DNA from: Myxococcales bacterium
Lineage (GTDB): Bacteria > Myxococcota_A > UBA9160 > UBA4427
DNA: 64,000 nt
Assembly (NCBI GenBank): GCA_012960035.1
Contig: DUBZ01000086.1
Location: 18,739-82,738 of the forward strand
Direction of reading: 5' to 3'
Shown here: one piece after another, positions 10,032-20,422 of the stretch
Numbering within the stretch: the first letter of the stretch is position 1
Layout of the letters: each line of letters starts with the position of its first letter
Translations under genes and position numbers: made by a program
Notes under the pieces: model-generated
Database searches by the model: none
What the model was told of the DNA's origin: nothing
What the model saw: the letters and a program-made list of their open reading frames with translations, nothing else

Positions 10032-13000
10032 GTGCCGAAGAGAGAAGACATCAAGACCATCATGGTGATCGGCAGCGGACCGATCGTGATCGGTCAGGCT
10101 TGCGAGTTCGATTATTCGGGAACCCAGGCCTGCAAGGCATTGCGGGAAGAGGGCTACCGAGTCGTTCTCTTGAACTCGAACCCGGCAACCATCATGACCG
10201 ACCCCGAGGTGGCGGACCGCACGTACATCGAACCGATGACAGTCGAAGCGGTCGATAAGATTCTCGCGATAGAGAAACCGGAAGTGATCCTTCCGACCAT
10301 TGGTGGACAGACGGCTCTGAATTTAACCATCGCACTGAGTGAGGCGGGAATCCTCGAGAAGCACGGTGTGAGTCTGATCGGTGCCAATCTCGAGGCCATC
10401 CAGAAAGCAGAAGACCGTGAACTGTTCCGCCAGGCCATGGCAAACATCTCACTCAAGGTGCCCGAGTCGGGCGTGGCGAGTTCCGTCGAAGAAGCCCGAG
10501 AAATTGTGGCAGAGACGGGGATCCCCGCGATTCTGCGGCCGAGCTTTACCATGGGCGGAACCGGCGGGAGCGTCTGCTTCGAAGAGTCCGAGTTTGATCG
10601 CCAAGTCCAGTGGGCGCTCGACCAGTCGCCAACCCACGAATGCTTGATCGAACAGAGCGTGCTGGGTTGGAAAGAATACGAGCTCGAAATGATGCGCGAC
10701 CACGCGGACAACGTCGTCGTGATCTGTAGCATTGAAAACTTCGACGCCATGGGCGTGCACACTGGGGACTCCATCACGGTCGCGCCCGCGCAGACCCTGA
10801 CCGACCGCGAATACCAAGAAATGCGTGACGCGGCGGCCGCGATCATGCGCGAGATCGGCGTTGACACCGGCGGATCGAACGTGCAGTTCGGCGTGAACCC
10901 CGTCGACGGCAGCCTGATCGTTATTGAGATGAACCCACGCGTTTCGCGCTCGTCTGCCCTGGCGTCAAAGGCCACCGGTTTTCCGATCGCGAAGATCGCC
11001 GCCAAGCTGGCCGTTGGTTACACCCTCGACGAAATCCAAAACGACATCACCCAAGAAACGCCCGCGAGTTTCGAACCCAGCATCGATTACGTGGTGACGA
11101 AGATCCCGCGATTCACCTTCGAAAAGTTCCCGAACGCCGACAACACCCTGACGACGCAGATGAAGAGCGTCGGCGAAGTGATGGCCATCGGGCGCACCTT
11201 CAAAGAGAGCATGCAAAAGGCGGTTCGCTCTCTCGAGGTGGGGCATAACGGTTTCGAGTCGCCGGAGCTTCCCGGTGGGCCCGAAGGCGAAGAGCTTCTT
11301 TGGCAGTCGATCGATACGCCCCGCCCGGAGCGATTGTGGGCACTCATGGAAGCGCTGCGACGGGGCGCGACAGTCGATGAACTCTACCGACGCACGTGGA
11401 TCGACCCCTGGTTCCTGCGCCAGCTCGACGAAATCATCGAGATGGAGTCTGAACTCTCGATGTCGGGCGCGAACGAACGCCCCGGCATCTTGCGGTACGC
11501 GAAACAGATGGGCTTCTCGGACGGCCGCCTCGCCGAACTTTGGAACGTAAGCGAAGCCAGTGTGCGTGGGATGCGGATGGAGCACAAGGTTCTGCCGGTC
11601 TACAAGCGAGTCGATACCTGTGGCGCCGAATTCAACGCCAACACGCCTTACCTCTATTCGACCTACGAGGACGAGTGCGAGGCCGATGTCACCGAGCGCA
11701 AGAGCGTGATGATTCTCGGTGGCGGTCCGAACCGCATCGGCCAAGGGATCGAGTTCGACTACTGCTGCGTTCACGCGGTCTTTGCCCTGCAAGAAGCCGG
11801 TTACGAAACCATCATGGTCAACTGCAACCCCGAAACGGTTTCGACGGACTACGACACCAGCGACCGCCTCTACTTCGAACCCCTTACCCTCGAAGACGTG
11901 CTTTCGATTGTCGCCGTCGAAAAACCGCACGGCGTCATCGTGCAGTTTGGTGGGCAGACCCCGCTCAAGCTTGCCGTTGCCCTCGAAGAAGCAGGCGTGC
12001 CGATCCTCGGCACGTCTCCCGACGCCATCGACCGCGCGGAAGATCGCGAGCGCTTCGACGACCTGCTCGAAAAGCTGAAACTCAAGAGACCCGCAGGCGC
12101 AGTCGCGCGCAGTGCCGAAGAAGCCGAAGCCGTGGCCGACCGCATTGGCTATCCGGTGCTTGTGCGACCTTCCTACGTGCTCGGCGGACGCGCGATGCAG
12201 ATCGTTCAGGACGTAAACGCACTGCGTAATTACATGCGCTTTGCGGTGCAGGCGTCTCCCGAGCATCCCGTGCTGATCGATTGCTTCCTTGCCGACGCTA
12301 TCGAAGTCGATGTCGATGCGATCTGCGACGGAACCGATGTTGTGATCGGCGCCATCATGGAGCACATCGAAGAAGCGGGAGTTCATTCAGGGGATAGCGC
12401 CTGTTCCTTGCCTCCGTATTCCCTCGAAGGTCAGATCATCGATGACATCCTTGTCGCTACCCGCAAGCTCGCGCTTGAGCTCGGGGTGCTCGGTCTGATG
12501 AATGTCCAATACGCGATCAAGGGCAACGAGCTTTACGTCATCGAAGTGAATCCTCGCGCGTCGCGCACGGTGCCGTTCGTGTCCAAGGCCATCGGGCGCC
12601 CGCTCGCGAAACTCGCTGCTCGCGTGATGATCGGCGATAGCCTCGAAAGCCTGGACTTCACGACCGAAATTGTTCCGAAGTACTTCTCAGTGAAAGAAGC
12701 AGTCCTTCCTTTCGTGAAGTTCCCGGGTGTGGACACGCTACTCGGGCCCGAAATGAAGAGCACCGGCGAGGTCATGGGGATCGACTCCGATTTCGGCCGG
12801 GCCTACGCGAAGGCACAGATCCAGGCGGGGAACACATTGCCGACGCAGGGCAGGGTTCTGGTCTCGATGCGCACCGAGGAACACGCGGGCATTGTGGGGC
12901 CGGTCAAAGAACTGATCGACTGTGGCTTTGAAGTTGTGGCAACGCGCGGTACGGCCGAAACGCTTTTAAAGGCGGGGCTCGAAGTCACATCCATCAACAA

Positions 13001-13298
13001 AGTCCACGAAGGCTCACCCCACTGCGTCGACGAAATTGACAGTGGTCGGATCCAACTCGTGCTCAATACCGTGGCTCCAGACGCGAAGGCGATCGAAGAC
13101 TCGGCATCGATTCGTCGCTCGGCCGTGCAGCGCGGGGTTCCGTATTGCACAACCCTCGCGGCGGCACGTGCTTCGGCGAGTGCGGTGCGGGCGCTGAGCT
13201 TGGAATCGATCGGCGTGCGCTCCTTGCAGGAGATCCACGCCGGCCTCCATTCCGTCCTCCATTCCGATCATCACTCCGATCTAGATAAGGGCGAATAG
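10032..13298 (+). CDS. carB: Carbamoyl-phosphate synthase large subunit
   Basis: 1088 residues with the duplicated CarB plan: two carboxyphosphate/carbamoyl-phosphate halves, each with a preATP-grasp ([21 protein letters not shown] and [20 protein letters not shown]) and an ATP-grasp domain ([18 protein letters not shown] and [18 protein letters not shown]). A C-terminal MGS-like allosteric domain begins near residue 935 and contains [15 protein letters not shown]. The start is GTG at 10032, 86 bases after carA. The enzyme makes carbamoyl phosphate for pyrimidines and arginine. The C-terminal tail is His/Ser-rich (last ~15 residues), which is unusual but minor. Confidence 0.97.
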   Translation: MPKREDIKTIMVIGSGPIVIGQACEFDYSGTQACKALREEGYRVVLLNSNPATIMTDPEVADRTYIEPMTVEAVDKILAIEKPEVILPTIGGQTALNLTIALSEAGILEKHGVSLIGANLEAIQKAEDRELFRQAMANISLKVPESGVASSVEEAREIVAETGIPAILRPSFTMGGTGGSVCFEESEFDRQVQWALDQSPTHECLIEQSVLGWKEYELEMMRDHADNVVVICSIENFDAMGVHTGDSITVAPAQTLTDREYQEMRDAAAAIMREIGVDTGGSNVQFGVNPVDGSLIVIEMNPRVSRSSALASKATGFPIAKIAAKLAVGYTLDEIQNDITQETPASFEPSIDYVVTKIPRFTFEKFPNADNTLTTQMKSVGEVMAIGRTFKESMQKAVRSLEVGHNGFESPELPGGPEGEELLWQSIDTPRPERLWALMEALRRGATVDELYRRTWIDPWFLRQLDEIIEMESELSMSGANERPGILRYAKQMGFSDGRLAELWNVSEASVRGMRMEHKVLPVYKRVDTCGAEFNANTPYLYSTYEDECEADVTERKSVMILGGGPNRIGQGIEFDYCCVHAVFALQEAGYETIMVNCNPETVSTDYDTSDRLYFEPLTLEDVLSIVAVEKPHGVIVQFGGQTPLKLAVALEEAGVPILGTSPDAIDRAEDRERFDDLLEKLKLKRPAGAVARSAEEAEAVADRIGYPVLVRPSYVLGGRAMQIVQDVNALRNYMRFAVQASPEHPVLIDCFLADAIEVDVDAICDGTDVVIGAIMEHIEEAGVHSGDSACSLPPYSLEGQIIDDILVATRKLALELGVLGLMNVQYAIKGNELYVIEVNPRASRTVPFVSKAIGRPLAKLAARVMIGDSLESLDFTTEIVPKYFSVKEAVLPFVKFPGVDTLLGPEMKSTGEVMGIDSDFGRAYAKAQIQAGNTLPTQGRVLVSMRTEEHAGIVGPVKELIDCGFEVVATRGTAETLLKAGLEVTSINKVHEGSPHCVDEIDSGRIQLVLNTVAPDAKAIEDSASIRRSAVQRGVPYCTTLAAARASASAVRALSLESIGVRSLQEIHAGLHSVLHSDHHSDLDKGE

Positions 13299-13304
13299 GG
13301 CCCG

Positions 13305-15785
13305 GTGGCGGGTCGTTCGCACAACGGATCCACGAGCCCAACGAGTGCGTTTCACGCTGCCGTCATTCGTTTGCAGCAACCTCTCGAAATGGCTGCGCGC
13401 TCGCAGTTTGCCGCGTTGGGGAAGATGCCGACGCTCGCGACGGATATCGCAGCGGCTTGCGTCCCCTTTGCTTCGCTTGCGATTCCCGCAGATGTGCGGT
13501 CCACCGTCTCCGCAATCGCGACGACATTCTCTGCATTCGGCAACGCTGTCGCGGTAAAAGATGATGCGGCGTTTCGCGAGGCAATCCTGCGTGCACTCAC
13601 GCTGACCCACGCTTGGCAGAAGCCGACCTTCGTCGAGAGCCTGTTGGCTCGTCCGCTGTCGACCTTGGGTGGCGTCGGTCCGAAGCGCGCGGAAGCGTTC
13701 GCGGGCCGCGGGCTGCGAACGGTGGTCGACGCGATGTTCTACTTGCCCACCCGGTATGACGATCGACGGGCGCTCGTGCAAATATGTGATCTCGAAGTCG
13801 GACGGAGAGCGACCTTCATCGGAGAGGTCAAGAGCACCGACAAACAGACTCACCGCGCGAAGGGGCGCTATCAAAAAATCTTCGAAGCTGTTGTTGGCGA
13901 CGAGACGGGCAGCGTCACATTGAAGTGGTTTCGGGCGACAGGTTCGATCGAAAAGGAGCTGACCCGCGGTGCGATGTTTCTCATCACGGGAGACGTGAAG
14001 CGATACCGATTTTCGAAAGAAATCGTTCATCCGGAACTCGAACTGATCGACACCGATGGCTCCAACGGCGAAGCCGCCGACGCGTCGACCGCCCTCGAAG
14101 AACGCGCCCTCGAAACGATCGTGCCCGAATATTCGACGCCCGAAGGGCTTCAACCTAGAATGTTGCGCCGGGTTATTCAGGCGTCGGTGCTTGAGTACGC
14201 AGATCTTGTTGAGGGGTGTCTGCCAAATGACGTCGTCCAGGCTCGGACCTTGCCCGCGCCGGGGCGGGCACTGATGCGCGTGCATGCGCCCGAGTGTGAA
14301 GCGGAACTCACGCGCTATGAACAGTTTGCCTCTCCCGCCCATGAACGCCTGGTGCTCGAAGAGCTTTACTTGTTGCAACTGGGGTTGGTTCTCCGCCGGG
14401 CGTCCCGTGCTCAGGTCAAAGGCATTGCCATCGATACAACTCGGGAGCGCGTGTGCGCGGCACCCAGGGCACTCCCGTTTACGTTGACCGGTGCACAAGA
14501 GCGTGTCTGGCGCGAAGTTTCACGGGACATGAGCGAGCCGCATCCGATGAACCGATTGCTTCAGGGAGACGTCGGCAGCGGCAAGACCGCAATCGCGCTT
14601 CTTGCGGCGGTCGCCGCAGCGGAGAGCGGGTTTCAAACGGCGCTGATGGCGCCCACGGAGTTGCTGGCCGAGCAACACGCCAAGAGCCTACGCGCGATGA
14701 CGAGTGCAAACGCGAAAGCGCTCGGATTGCGGATCGGCTTGTTGACCGCGTCGCGTTCGCGTGCGGAAACAAATGTGGTGCTGGAGTCATTGGCCAAGGG
14801 CGAGATTGATCTCTTAATCGGCACGCATGCGTTGATTCAGGAACGCGTCGCGTTCAAGTCGCTGGGGCTCGCAATCGTTGACGAACAGCATCGCTTTGGC
14901 GTTTTGCAACGTGCCGCTCTTGTATCGGCTACGCTCGGAGACGCGGAGCCGCATGTGTTGGTCATGACTGCGACGCCGATCCCTCGCACCCTCGCACTGA
15001 CGGGCTATGGCGATCTCGAGTTGTCGGTCATCGACGAACTTCCGCCTGGGCGCAGCCCTACCGAGACCCTGCGCATGCAAGCTGGAGACGGCGAACGCAT
15101 CATGGAAATGATTCGCGAAACCGTGACCCGGGGAGAGCAGGTTTACGTCGTTTATCCCCTCGTCGAAGAAAGCGAAAAGTTGGATCTTCGATCGGCGATT
15201 GAATCAAGCGAACGCATCGCGTCGGCCTTTTCGGACTTGCGGGTCGACGTATTGCACGGTCGCCTCGATGCTCCTCAGCGTGACAAAATAATGAGCCGCT
15301 TTGCGCGAGGCGAGATCGACATTCTGGTCGCGACGACAGTGATCGAAGTGGGCGTGGACGTCGCGAATGCGAGCCTCATGATTATCGAGCATGCGGAACG
15401 CTTTGGCCTCGCCCAGCTTCACCAGCTGCGCGGCAGGGTGGGGCGAGGCGCGGCGGCGGGGACGTGCGCGTTGGTTTCGCGAGGGGGCGGACGGGACTCT
15501 CGTGCGCGTCTAGACGCCATGTTGCGAACCACCGACGGCTTCAAGATCGCGGATGCCGACCTCGAGATTCGCGGTCCGGGCGAATTTCTCGGCACGCGTC
15601 AGAGCGGTGAACTCGCGGACCTCCGCATGGCCGATCTCGTGCGCGACGCATACTTGGTGGAAGTCGCGCGGGACGCTGCGATCGTGACGGTGCGCGAAGA
15701 TCCCAGCTTGGCGAATTCGCCCGCGCTTCTGCGCGCAGTCGAAGTCCATTGGGGCGACCGCTTGGCGTTAATGAAGGTTGGCTAG
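13305..15785 (+). CDS. recG: ATP-dependent DNA helicase RecG
   Basis: 826 residues, somewhat longer than E. coli RecG (693) because of an N-terminal extension of about 110 residues rich in Ala. The wedge domain starts near LSTLGGVGPKRAEAFAGRGLRTVVDAMFYLPTRYDDR. The helicase motifs are clear: I LLQGDVGSGKTAIALLAA, II DEQHRFGV, III TATPIPRTLALTGYGDLE, and V-VI VEVGVDVANASLMIIEHAERFGLAQLHQLRGRVGRG. RecG reverses stalled replication forks and branch-migrates junctions. It starts at a GTG 6 bases after carB, so it is probably the last gene of the pyr transcript. Confidence 0.95.
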   Translation: MAGRSHNGSTSPTSAFHAAVIRLQQPLEMAARSQFAALGKMPTLATDIAAACVPFASLAIPADVRSTVSAIATTFSAFGNAVAVKDDAAFREAILRALTLTHAWQKPTFVESLLARPLSTLGGVGPKRAEAFAGRGLRTVVDAMFYLPTRYDDRRALVQICDLEVGRRATFIGEVKSTDKQTHRAKGRYQKIFEAVVGDETGSVTLKWFRATGSIEKELTRGAMFLITGDVKRYRFSKEIVHPELELIDTDGSNGEAADASTALEERALETIVPEYSTPEGLQPRMLRRVIQASVLEYADLVEGCLPNDVVQARTLPAPGRALMRVHAPECEAELTRYEQFASPAHERLVLEELYLLQLGLVLRRASRAQVKGIAIDTTRERVCAAPRALPFTLTGAQERVWREVSRDMSEPHPMNRLLQGDVGSGKTAIALLAAVAAAESGFQTALMAPTELLAEQHAKSLRAMTSANAKALGLRIGLLTASRSRAETNVVLESLAKGEIDLLIGTHALIQERVAFKSLGLAIVDEQHRFGVLQRAALVSATLGDAEPHVLVMTATPIPRTLALTGYGDLELSVIDELPPGRSPTETLRMQAGDGERIMEMIRETVTRGEQVYVVYPLVEESEKLDLRSAIESSERIASAFSDLRVDVLHGRLDAPQRDKIMSRFARGEIDILVATTVIEVGVDVANASLMIIEHAERFGLAQLHQLRGRVGRGAAAGTCALVSRGGGRDSRARLDAMLRTTDGFKIADADLEIRGPGEFLGTRQSGELADLRMADLVRDAYLVEVARDAAIVTVREDPSLANSPALLRAVEVHWGDRLALMKVG

Positions 15786-15901
15786 CCTATTCATCTCTTC
15801 GTTCATTTCCCTATTCAACGCTCGAAGAAACTTCGGGCCTAGGGATTTGTCTCAACCTGCGGCGTGCAACGAAAGGCCGCGAATCAATTGGAGCGCTTTC
15901 C

Positions 15902-16711
15902 ATGAGTGAGATCATCAAACTCGAACACCCGCACCCGGGCGTCGCCGTGATCACGATGACGAACCCTGAAATTTGCAACTTTGGTTCGTGGGAAGCGATC
16001 GGTCTGCTGGCAGACGCGATGACCGAAGCGCGAGAGGCGGGCGCCCGAGTTTGTGTTCTTGCGTCGGGCGTACCCGGGCATTGGTTTCAGCACGCGTGGC
16101 TTCGCGACTTGCGCGCGATGGTGACCGGAAAGGAAATGTCAGGGGAGCCCTCGGGCTTTTTTCGTGCACTCGGCGAACTGCGCAATGCAAACGTGGTCTA
16201 TATCGCGGCGATCAACGGCGATTGCAACGGGGGTGGCGCAGAGCTTGGCTGGGCCTGCGACCTTCGCGTGGCCGAAGAGCAGGCTGCGTTCGGCCAACCT
16301 GAAGTACAGATTGCGCTTGCGACCGGGATCGGGGGCACGTCGCGACTTGCTCGATTAATCGGCCGCACTGCGACCGCGGAACTCGTGCTCGACGGTGCGC
16401 CCATGACGGCGCGTCGCATTTACGAACTCGGCGGCATCAACCGGTTGGTTACGAATGGGCAGGCGACCGACATCTCCGTCGCGTGGGCAAAGCGGCTTGC
16501 CGCACGTCCGGCAGGGTCACTCAAAGTGTTGAAGCAGATGCTGCTCGACAACGACGAGTTGCATCTCACCGACGCGCTCAAGAACGAGCAAAAACTCTTT
16601 CAGTCCGTGGTGGCCAGCCCAGACGCTCTCGACGGAATGGAAAAACTTCAAGCGCGCTTCGACGCAGGCGAGTCACCACGCGCGGTGTACGGGGAACCCA
16701 GCGACTCCTAG
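15902..16711 (+). CDS. Enoyl-CoA hydratase/isomerase family protein
   Basis: 269 residues of the crotonase fold. The oxyanion-hole segments are HWFQHAWLRDLRAM (loop 1) and YIAAINGDCNGGGAELGWACDLRVAEEQAAFGQPE (loop 2). I chose the ATG at 15902, preceded by GGAG 8-9 bases upstream, rather than the longer frame from 15749 that runs into recG. The Glu of GGAELGWACD fits one catalytic position. The other usual acidic residue is placed as QPEV, which is common in hydratases. Substrate and pathway are unknown; no other fatty-acid genes are adjacent. Confidence 0.85.
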   Translation: MSEIIKLEHPHPGVAVITMTNPEICNFGSWEAIGLLADAMTEAREAGARVCVLASGVPGHWFQHAWLRDLRAMVTGKEMSGEPSGFFRALGELRNANVVYIAAINGDCNGGGAELGWACDLRVAEEQAAFGQPEVQIALATGIGGTSRLARLIGRTATAELVLDGAPMTARRIYELGGINRLVTNGQATDISVAWAKRLAARPAGSLKVLKQMLLDNDELHLTDALKNEQKLFQSVVASPDALDGMEKLQARFDAGESPRAVYGEPSDS

Positions 16712-16752
16712 CCTTCGCAACGCAGGCAGCGGCGTTGGGTTCGCGTTTGGGC

Positions 16753-16782
16753 GGGTGTGTCTTCTGCCGCGCAGAGTCCTAG
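16753..16782. repeat. 30-base dispersed repeat, copy 1
   Basis: This stretch matches positions 50750-50779 at 26 of 30 bases by eye. In both copies the minus-strand stop codon TAG of a transporter gene lies at the same register of the repeat. The core has a small inverted repeat (TCTGC CGC GCAGA). There is no thymine tract on either side. Confidence 0.6.
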
Positions 16783-18047
16783 CTCGCCGTTCGCGTGAAC
16801 CCGCGCAGCGGTAGGAACGCGACGGCCTGTAGTAGCGCCATGGCGACGAAGAAGGCGTGGTAGACCGACAGACGGTCATCCGTTCGGCCGAGCGCGACTT
16901 CGAGTGCGAGGCCCGCCACCACGGGAGCCAGCGCTCGGAACCCGTTTGTGATCACACCGCAGATCACCAGGGTGCGCGCCGGGGTGTCGACAGGGGTAAG
17001 TTGGAAGAGGACCTGTGTGTCCGCAACGCCGAAGCCTGCAGTCAGCGCGTTGAAGGCAAAGAAGAACACGAGGATCAGCCCAAGACTTTGTGCGTCGTTC
17101 GAGTCGATCGATACGAGCAGCAGGATCAGGGCCGCCATTCCGAGGCTGGTCCAGCGGAATATCGGAGCCGATCCAATGCGATCCGAGATGGCGCCCCAGA
17201 GGTACAGCGATACCAGTGCGCCGGCGTAGAAGGCGAGGGTTGTGAGGAGAATGTCACCACTGCTGAACCCGATTTCGCGGCGCAACATGACGACGGCGAA
17301 CGGGATCGTTGACGTTCGAATCGCGGCACAGAGCGTGACGCCGAACAAGTAGCGTTGGAGTTGCTCGTTATGCCGCACGAGCGCGAAAGCTTCTCGAACG
17401 CGGATCTTGTCTTGGCTGAGTTCGGAGCGTTCGGGCAAGCGCGCGATCAAAGGGATGCGCAACACGCCGAAACACCATGCGCCGATGAACAGAGGAGCAA
17501 AGTCTCCCGGGTGCTCTGCGAGCCACCACTGGGCAGTGATGAAGTACAAGATGAGCGTGAAGTGCCAGACGCTGCGAATGGTTCCAAAGAACTGACCGAC
17601 ACGATCAGAATCGATGTAAGCGCGCAGCATCGGAAACCAGACGGCATTGCCAATGTTCAGACCGGCGGAGACGACAGCGAAGCTCAAGAGCACAACGATG
17701 CGCGCCGTCTGCTCTCCGTAGTCCATCAGTGGATCGAGGAAGAGCAAAGGTAAGCCGCCGATCACCGACGCGAGCTGACCAAAGAGCAAGATCGATCGCT
17801 TGCGAATGGTTGCGATCCGGCGAAGCGTGGGAAGTTGCAGCAGTTGTAAGCCGGGTAGAAACGCGGCCTGAAGCCCGATCTGGAATTCGCTCGCTCCGAG
17901 AAAGATCAAGAGCAAGGTGGGCAAGTGGTCGGTGTAGGCCGTCCAGTAAGTCATGCCTGAGGCATGGCTCGTAATGGCGAGCCTACGACCGCGGGTGCGT
18001 GTTGCGGTGTCGAGAGGCGGCGGGGCTGTCGGAGCTGGGGCGGTCAT
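16779..18047 (-). CDS. Major facilitator superfamily transporter
   Basis: 422 residues from the ATG at 18047. The open frame continues 81 codons upstream, but those residues are polar, not conserved and lie in the leuA leader region. The protein shows about 12 hydrophobic segments, for example LPTLLLIFLGASEFQIGLQAAF, IVVLLSFAVVSAGLNIGN and FFFAFNALTAGFGVADTQVLF, with short basic loops such as RRIATIRKR. It resembles the uncharacterised MFS group in which substrate is unknown. It is convergent with the enoyl-CoA hydratase gene and divergent from leuA. Confidence 0.82.
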   Translation of the reverse strand: MTAPAPTAPPPLDTATRTRGRRLAITSHASGMTYWTAYTDHLPTLLLIFLGASEFQIGLQAAFLPGLQLLQLPTLRRIATIRKRSILLFGQLASVIGGLPLLFLDPLMDYGEQTARIVVLLSFAVVSAGLNIGNAVWFPMLRAYIDSDRVGQFFGTIRSVWHFTLILYFITAQWWLAEHPGDFAPLFIGAWCFGVLRIPLIARLPERSELSQDKIRVREAFALVRHNEQLQRYLFGVTLCAAIRTSTIPFAVVMLRREIGFSSGDILLTTLAFYAGALVSLYLWGAISDRIGSAPIFRWTSLGMAALILLLVSIDSNDAQSLGLILVFFFAFNALTAGFGVADTQVLFQLTPVDTPARTLVICGVITNGFRALAPVVAGLALEVALGRTDDRLSVYHAFFVAMALLQAVAFLPLRGFTRTAS

Positions 18048-18263
18048 CGGTCTGCCTGAGTGGAGCGTTTGAGAACGCGCGAGGATCCTCGATCCCTGCG
18101 ATTTCAACCAGCTATTTCTGACGGAGGCGGTGCAATCCGAGGAATCTTTGCGGCCCGTGAGGGCGGCCCAGGACGGTTCTGACTCAAGTTCGTGTCCGCC
18201 GTTGCCGCTCTGGAGAAAAGGCCCGCAGTTGACGCAGCGATTTCGATCCGGTAAGAAGATGAG
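18048..18263. other. Upstream part of the MFS-leuA intergenic region
   Basis: No gene is supported here. A possible leuA promoter has TTGACG (18229-18234), a 17-base spacer and a poor -10 (TAAGAA, 18252-18257), which would start transcription near 18264. No T-box motif is present. Confidence 0.4.
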
Positions 18264-18492
18264 AAGATGTTGATTCCCAAACAAAACCACAAAGCTTTCG
18301 GCGCGCTCCTACCCGCTGAACTTTTAAGCCTGCTTTTACTAGCGCGGTTATCTACTCAGATAAGCGCGCCGTTAATTCAGCGGGAGGAGGTTTTGTTCGC
18401 GTAGCTCCATTTTGTGATCATGACCAGAACGTTCGGCAAGACTGAACGCAAAACCCTCTCCCGCTAGCTTTGGCCGGAGAGGGTTTTGCGTT
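18264..18492 (+). promoter_or_regulatory. leuA attenuator leader (leucine-codon run plus competing hairpins)
   Basis: Four RNA segments can compete. Segment 1 (18304-18318) pairs with segment 2 (18374-18387) over 14 bp with one bulge. Segment 2 extended (18378-18393) pairs with segment 3 (18447-18462) over 15 of 16 positions, including one G-U. Segment 3 (18443-18459) pairs perfectly over 17 bp with segment 4 (18474-18490) and forms a terminator. Nine of the 15 codons from 18304 to 18348 are leucine, several of them TTA or CTA, in one frame that ends at TAG 18400-18402, on segment 2. This is the classic layout for ribosome-mediated attenuation. However, that frame has no ATG, GTG or TTG start after its upstream TGA (18271-18273). 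The ATG at 18267 is one base out of frame; one base fewer in the A-rich run at 18279-18286 would join them. Confidence 0.72.
18443..18492 (+). terminator. Attenuator terminator before leuA
   Basis: A 17-bp perfect stem (18443-18459 with 18474-18490) with a 14-base loop, followed by only a short TTTT (18489-18492) and then GCG. The stem is very strong but the thymine tract is weak, so termination may need a factor or be partial. It lies 80 bases before leuA. Confidence 0.7.
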
Positions 18493-18571
18493 TTGCGATT
18501 CGCAGACCTGTTCTCCGGTTCGACACCAACGCAGTCCTTGAACCGAATTCGAGACCAGGAGTGAGATCGTC

Positions 18572-20380
18572 ATGACGCATCAACCCAGTGACACAACGCG
18601 ACAAGTTTCAAAAGCATCGCGAACAGAGATATGGGCCGCCGGAATGCCCGCCCACCACTATCCTCAACGACCGTCGTTCCATTTGCCCGATCGGTCTTGG
18701 CCCAACCGCACGATCGACGCGGCGCCTCGCTGGTGCAGTGTTGACCTTCGAGACGGGAATCAGGCCTTGGTCGAACCGATGGATGCTGAGCGCAAGATGC
18801 GGCTCTACCGCGGTCTCGTCGATTGCGGGTTCAAAGAAATCGAGGTCGGGTTTCCGTCTGCGTCAGACACCGAGTACGACTTTGTTCGTGAGTTGATTGA
18901 AGGCGGGCACATCCCCGACGACGTGACGATTCAAGTGTTGACGCCCGCACGTGACGATTTGATCGTGAAAACAATCGAATCGGTTCGTGGTGCACGCCGG
19001 GTGATTATTCACCTCTACAATTCGACGTCGACGTTGCAGCGCAAAGTTGTGTTCGGTCTCGATCGTCCCGCCATCGTGGAAATCGCGCTCAAGGGTGTGC
19101 GTTGCATCAAGGAACATGTGTCGAAGCTCGAAGGCACTGAGGTGGTGCTCGAATACTCGCCCGAAAGCTATACCGGGACTGAGCCGGAATTTGCTTCGGA
19201 AATTTGTGAAGCCGTACTCGATGAATGGGGGGCCACAGCTGCCGCCCCCGTGATCCTCAACTTGCCTTCAACGGTGGAGATGACATCACCCAACGTCTAC
19301 GCAGACCAGGTCGAGTTCTTCTGCAGATCATTGCGCAAACGCGCGCGGGCCATCGTGAGCGTGCATCCCCACAACGATCGCGGCTGTGGTGTGGCGGCTG
19401 CCGAACTCGCTTTGATGGCGGGTGCGGACCGGGTGGAAGGGACTTTGTTCGGCAATGGCGAGCGCACGGGCAATGTGTGCGTTGTGACCTTGGCCCTCAA
19501 CATGATGGCGTTGGGTGTCGACCCAAAACTCGACTTCCACGACATCGAGCGCACGGTCGAACTGGCGGAACGCTGCACGGGGTTGCCGGTGCACCCACGC
19601 CACCCGTACGGTGGCCAGTTGGTCTTCACCGCCTTTTCTGGATCGCATCAAGACGCGATTCGCAAAGGCTTGGCCGCGCAAGAAGCGTTTGGCGCACAGA
19701 CGTGGGAAGTTCCTTACTTGCCCATTGACCCCGCCGATCTCGGACGAAGCTATGAAGCGGTCATTCGTATCAACAGCCAGTCGGGGAAGGGCGGGTTGGC
19801 ATACATCATGGAACAAGACCATGGTTTCCGGTTGCCGCGCCGGCTCCAGGTCGAGTTCAGTCGCGTGATTCAACGGCTCGTCAACGCATCAGGGCGCGAG
19901 ATCGGCTCGCAGGTGATCGGCGAGGTGTTTCGAACCGAATACCTCGACTTCGAGGGTAACTTTGAGTTGATGGACTTTTCTTGGAATCGAAGTTCCCAGT
20001 CACACGACGAGTGCAACGTGACTGCGAGCGTGCGACGTGGCGGTGACTTCTACACGCTTGCGGGAAACGGCGGGGGCCCGGTCCATGCATTCGTCGAGGC
20101 GCTCAATAAAGGGTTTGGCCTCGATCTCGAAGTGCGCGACTACAGCGAGCACGCATTGGGCGGAGGCGCCGACGCGCTCGCAGTCGCGTACGTGGAAGTG
20201 TCGCGGACAGGCGCCGGGGTAGAAGAGTCGCGGTATGGCGTCTCGACGGACGAGAGCATCGTCGCGGCTCCCGTGCGCGCGATGATGTGCGCGTTCAATC
20301 GACTGGTGGCACACGATGAGGTCAGGGTCAAATCGCCTGGGTCCGGGTCGATTGCCGACGCCAAGTCTGTCACTTCATAA
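18572..20380 (+). CDS. leuA: 2-isopropylmalate synthase, long (type 2) form
   Basis: 602 residues, the long LeuA form common in actinobacteria and some proteobacteria. The catalytic TIM barrel carries CSVDLRDGNQALVEPM (metal-binding Asp, catalytic Arg), VEVGFPSASDTEYDFVR, SVHPHNDRGCGVAAAELALMAGADRVEGTLFGNGERTGN with the metal-binding His pair. A C-terminal dimeric leucine-sensing domain begins near residue 445. The enzyme condenses acetyl-CoA with 2-oxoisovalerate, the first committed step to leucine. An AGGAG lies 10 bases before the ATG. The leader suggests leucine attenuation; no other leu genes follow. Confidence 0.96.
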   Translation: MTHQPSDTTRQVSKASRTEIWAAGMPAHHYPQRPSFHLPDRSWPNRTIDAAPRWCSVDLRDGNQALVEPMDAERKMRLYRGLVDCGFKEIEVGFPSASDTEYDFVRELIEGGHIPDDVTIQVLTPARDDLIVKTIESVRGARRVIIHLYNSTSTLQRKVVFGLDRPAIVEIALKGVRCIKEHVSKLEGTEVVLEYSPESYTGTEPEFASEICEAVLDEWGATAAAPVILNLPSTVEMTSPNVYADQVEFFCRSLRKRARAIVSVHPHNDRGCGVAAAELALMAGADRVEGTLFGNGERTGNVCVVTLALNMMALGVDPKLDFHDIERTVELAERCTGLPVHPRHPYGGQLVFTAFSGSHQDAIRKGLAAQEAFGAQTWEVPYLPIDPADLGRSYEAVIRINSQSGKGGLAYIMEQDHGFRLPRRLQVEFSRVIQRLVNASGREIGSQVIGEVFRTEYLDFEGNFELMDFSWNRSSQSHDECNVTASVRRGGDFYTLAGNGGGPVHAFVEALNKGFGLDLEVRDYSEHALGGGADALAVAYVEVSRTGAGVEESRYGVSTDESIVAAPVRAMMCAFNRLVAHDEVRVKSPGSGSIADAKSVTS

Positions 20381-20422
20381 GACCAGAAAGGCCCTGCGAG
20401 GATTTCGGCGACGAGCTTGGAA

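Noticed and set aside
10965..12386. 473-codon frame antisense to carB
   Set aside because: It lies fully inside carB in reverse, and is rich in His, Asp and Arg as expected for antisense frames in GC-rich genes.
18264..18571. T-box riboswitch before leuA
   Set aside because: The conserved T-box sequence (AGGGTGGAACCGCG-like) is absent; the leucine-codon run and competing stems fit attenuation better.
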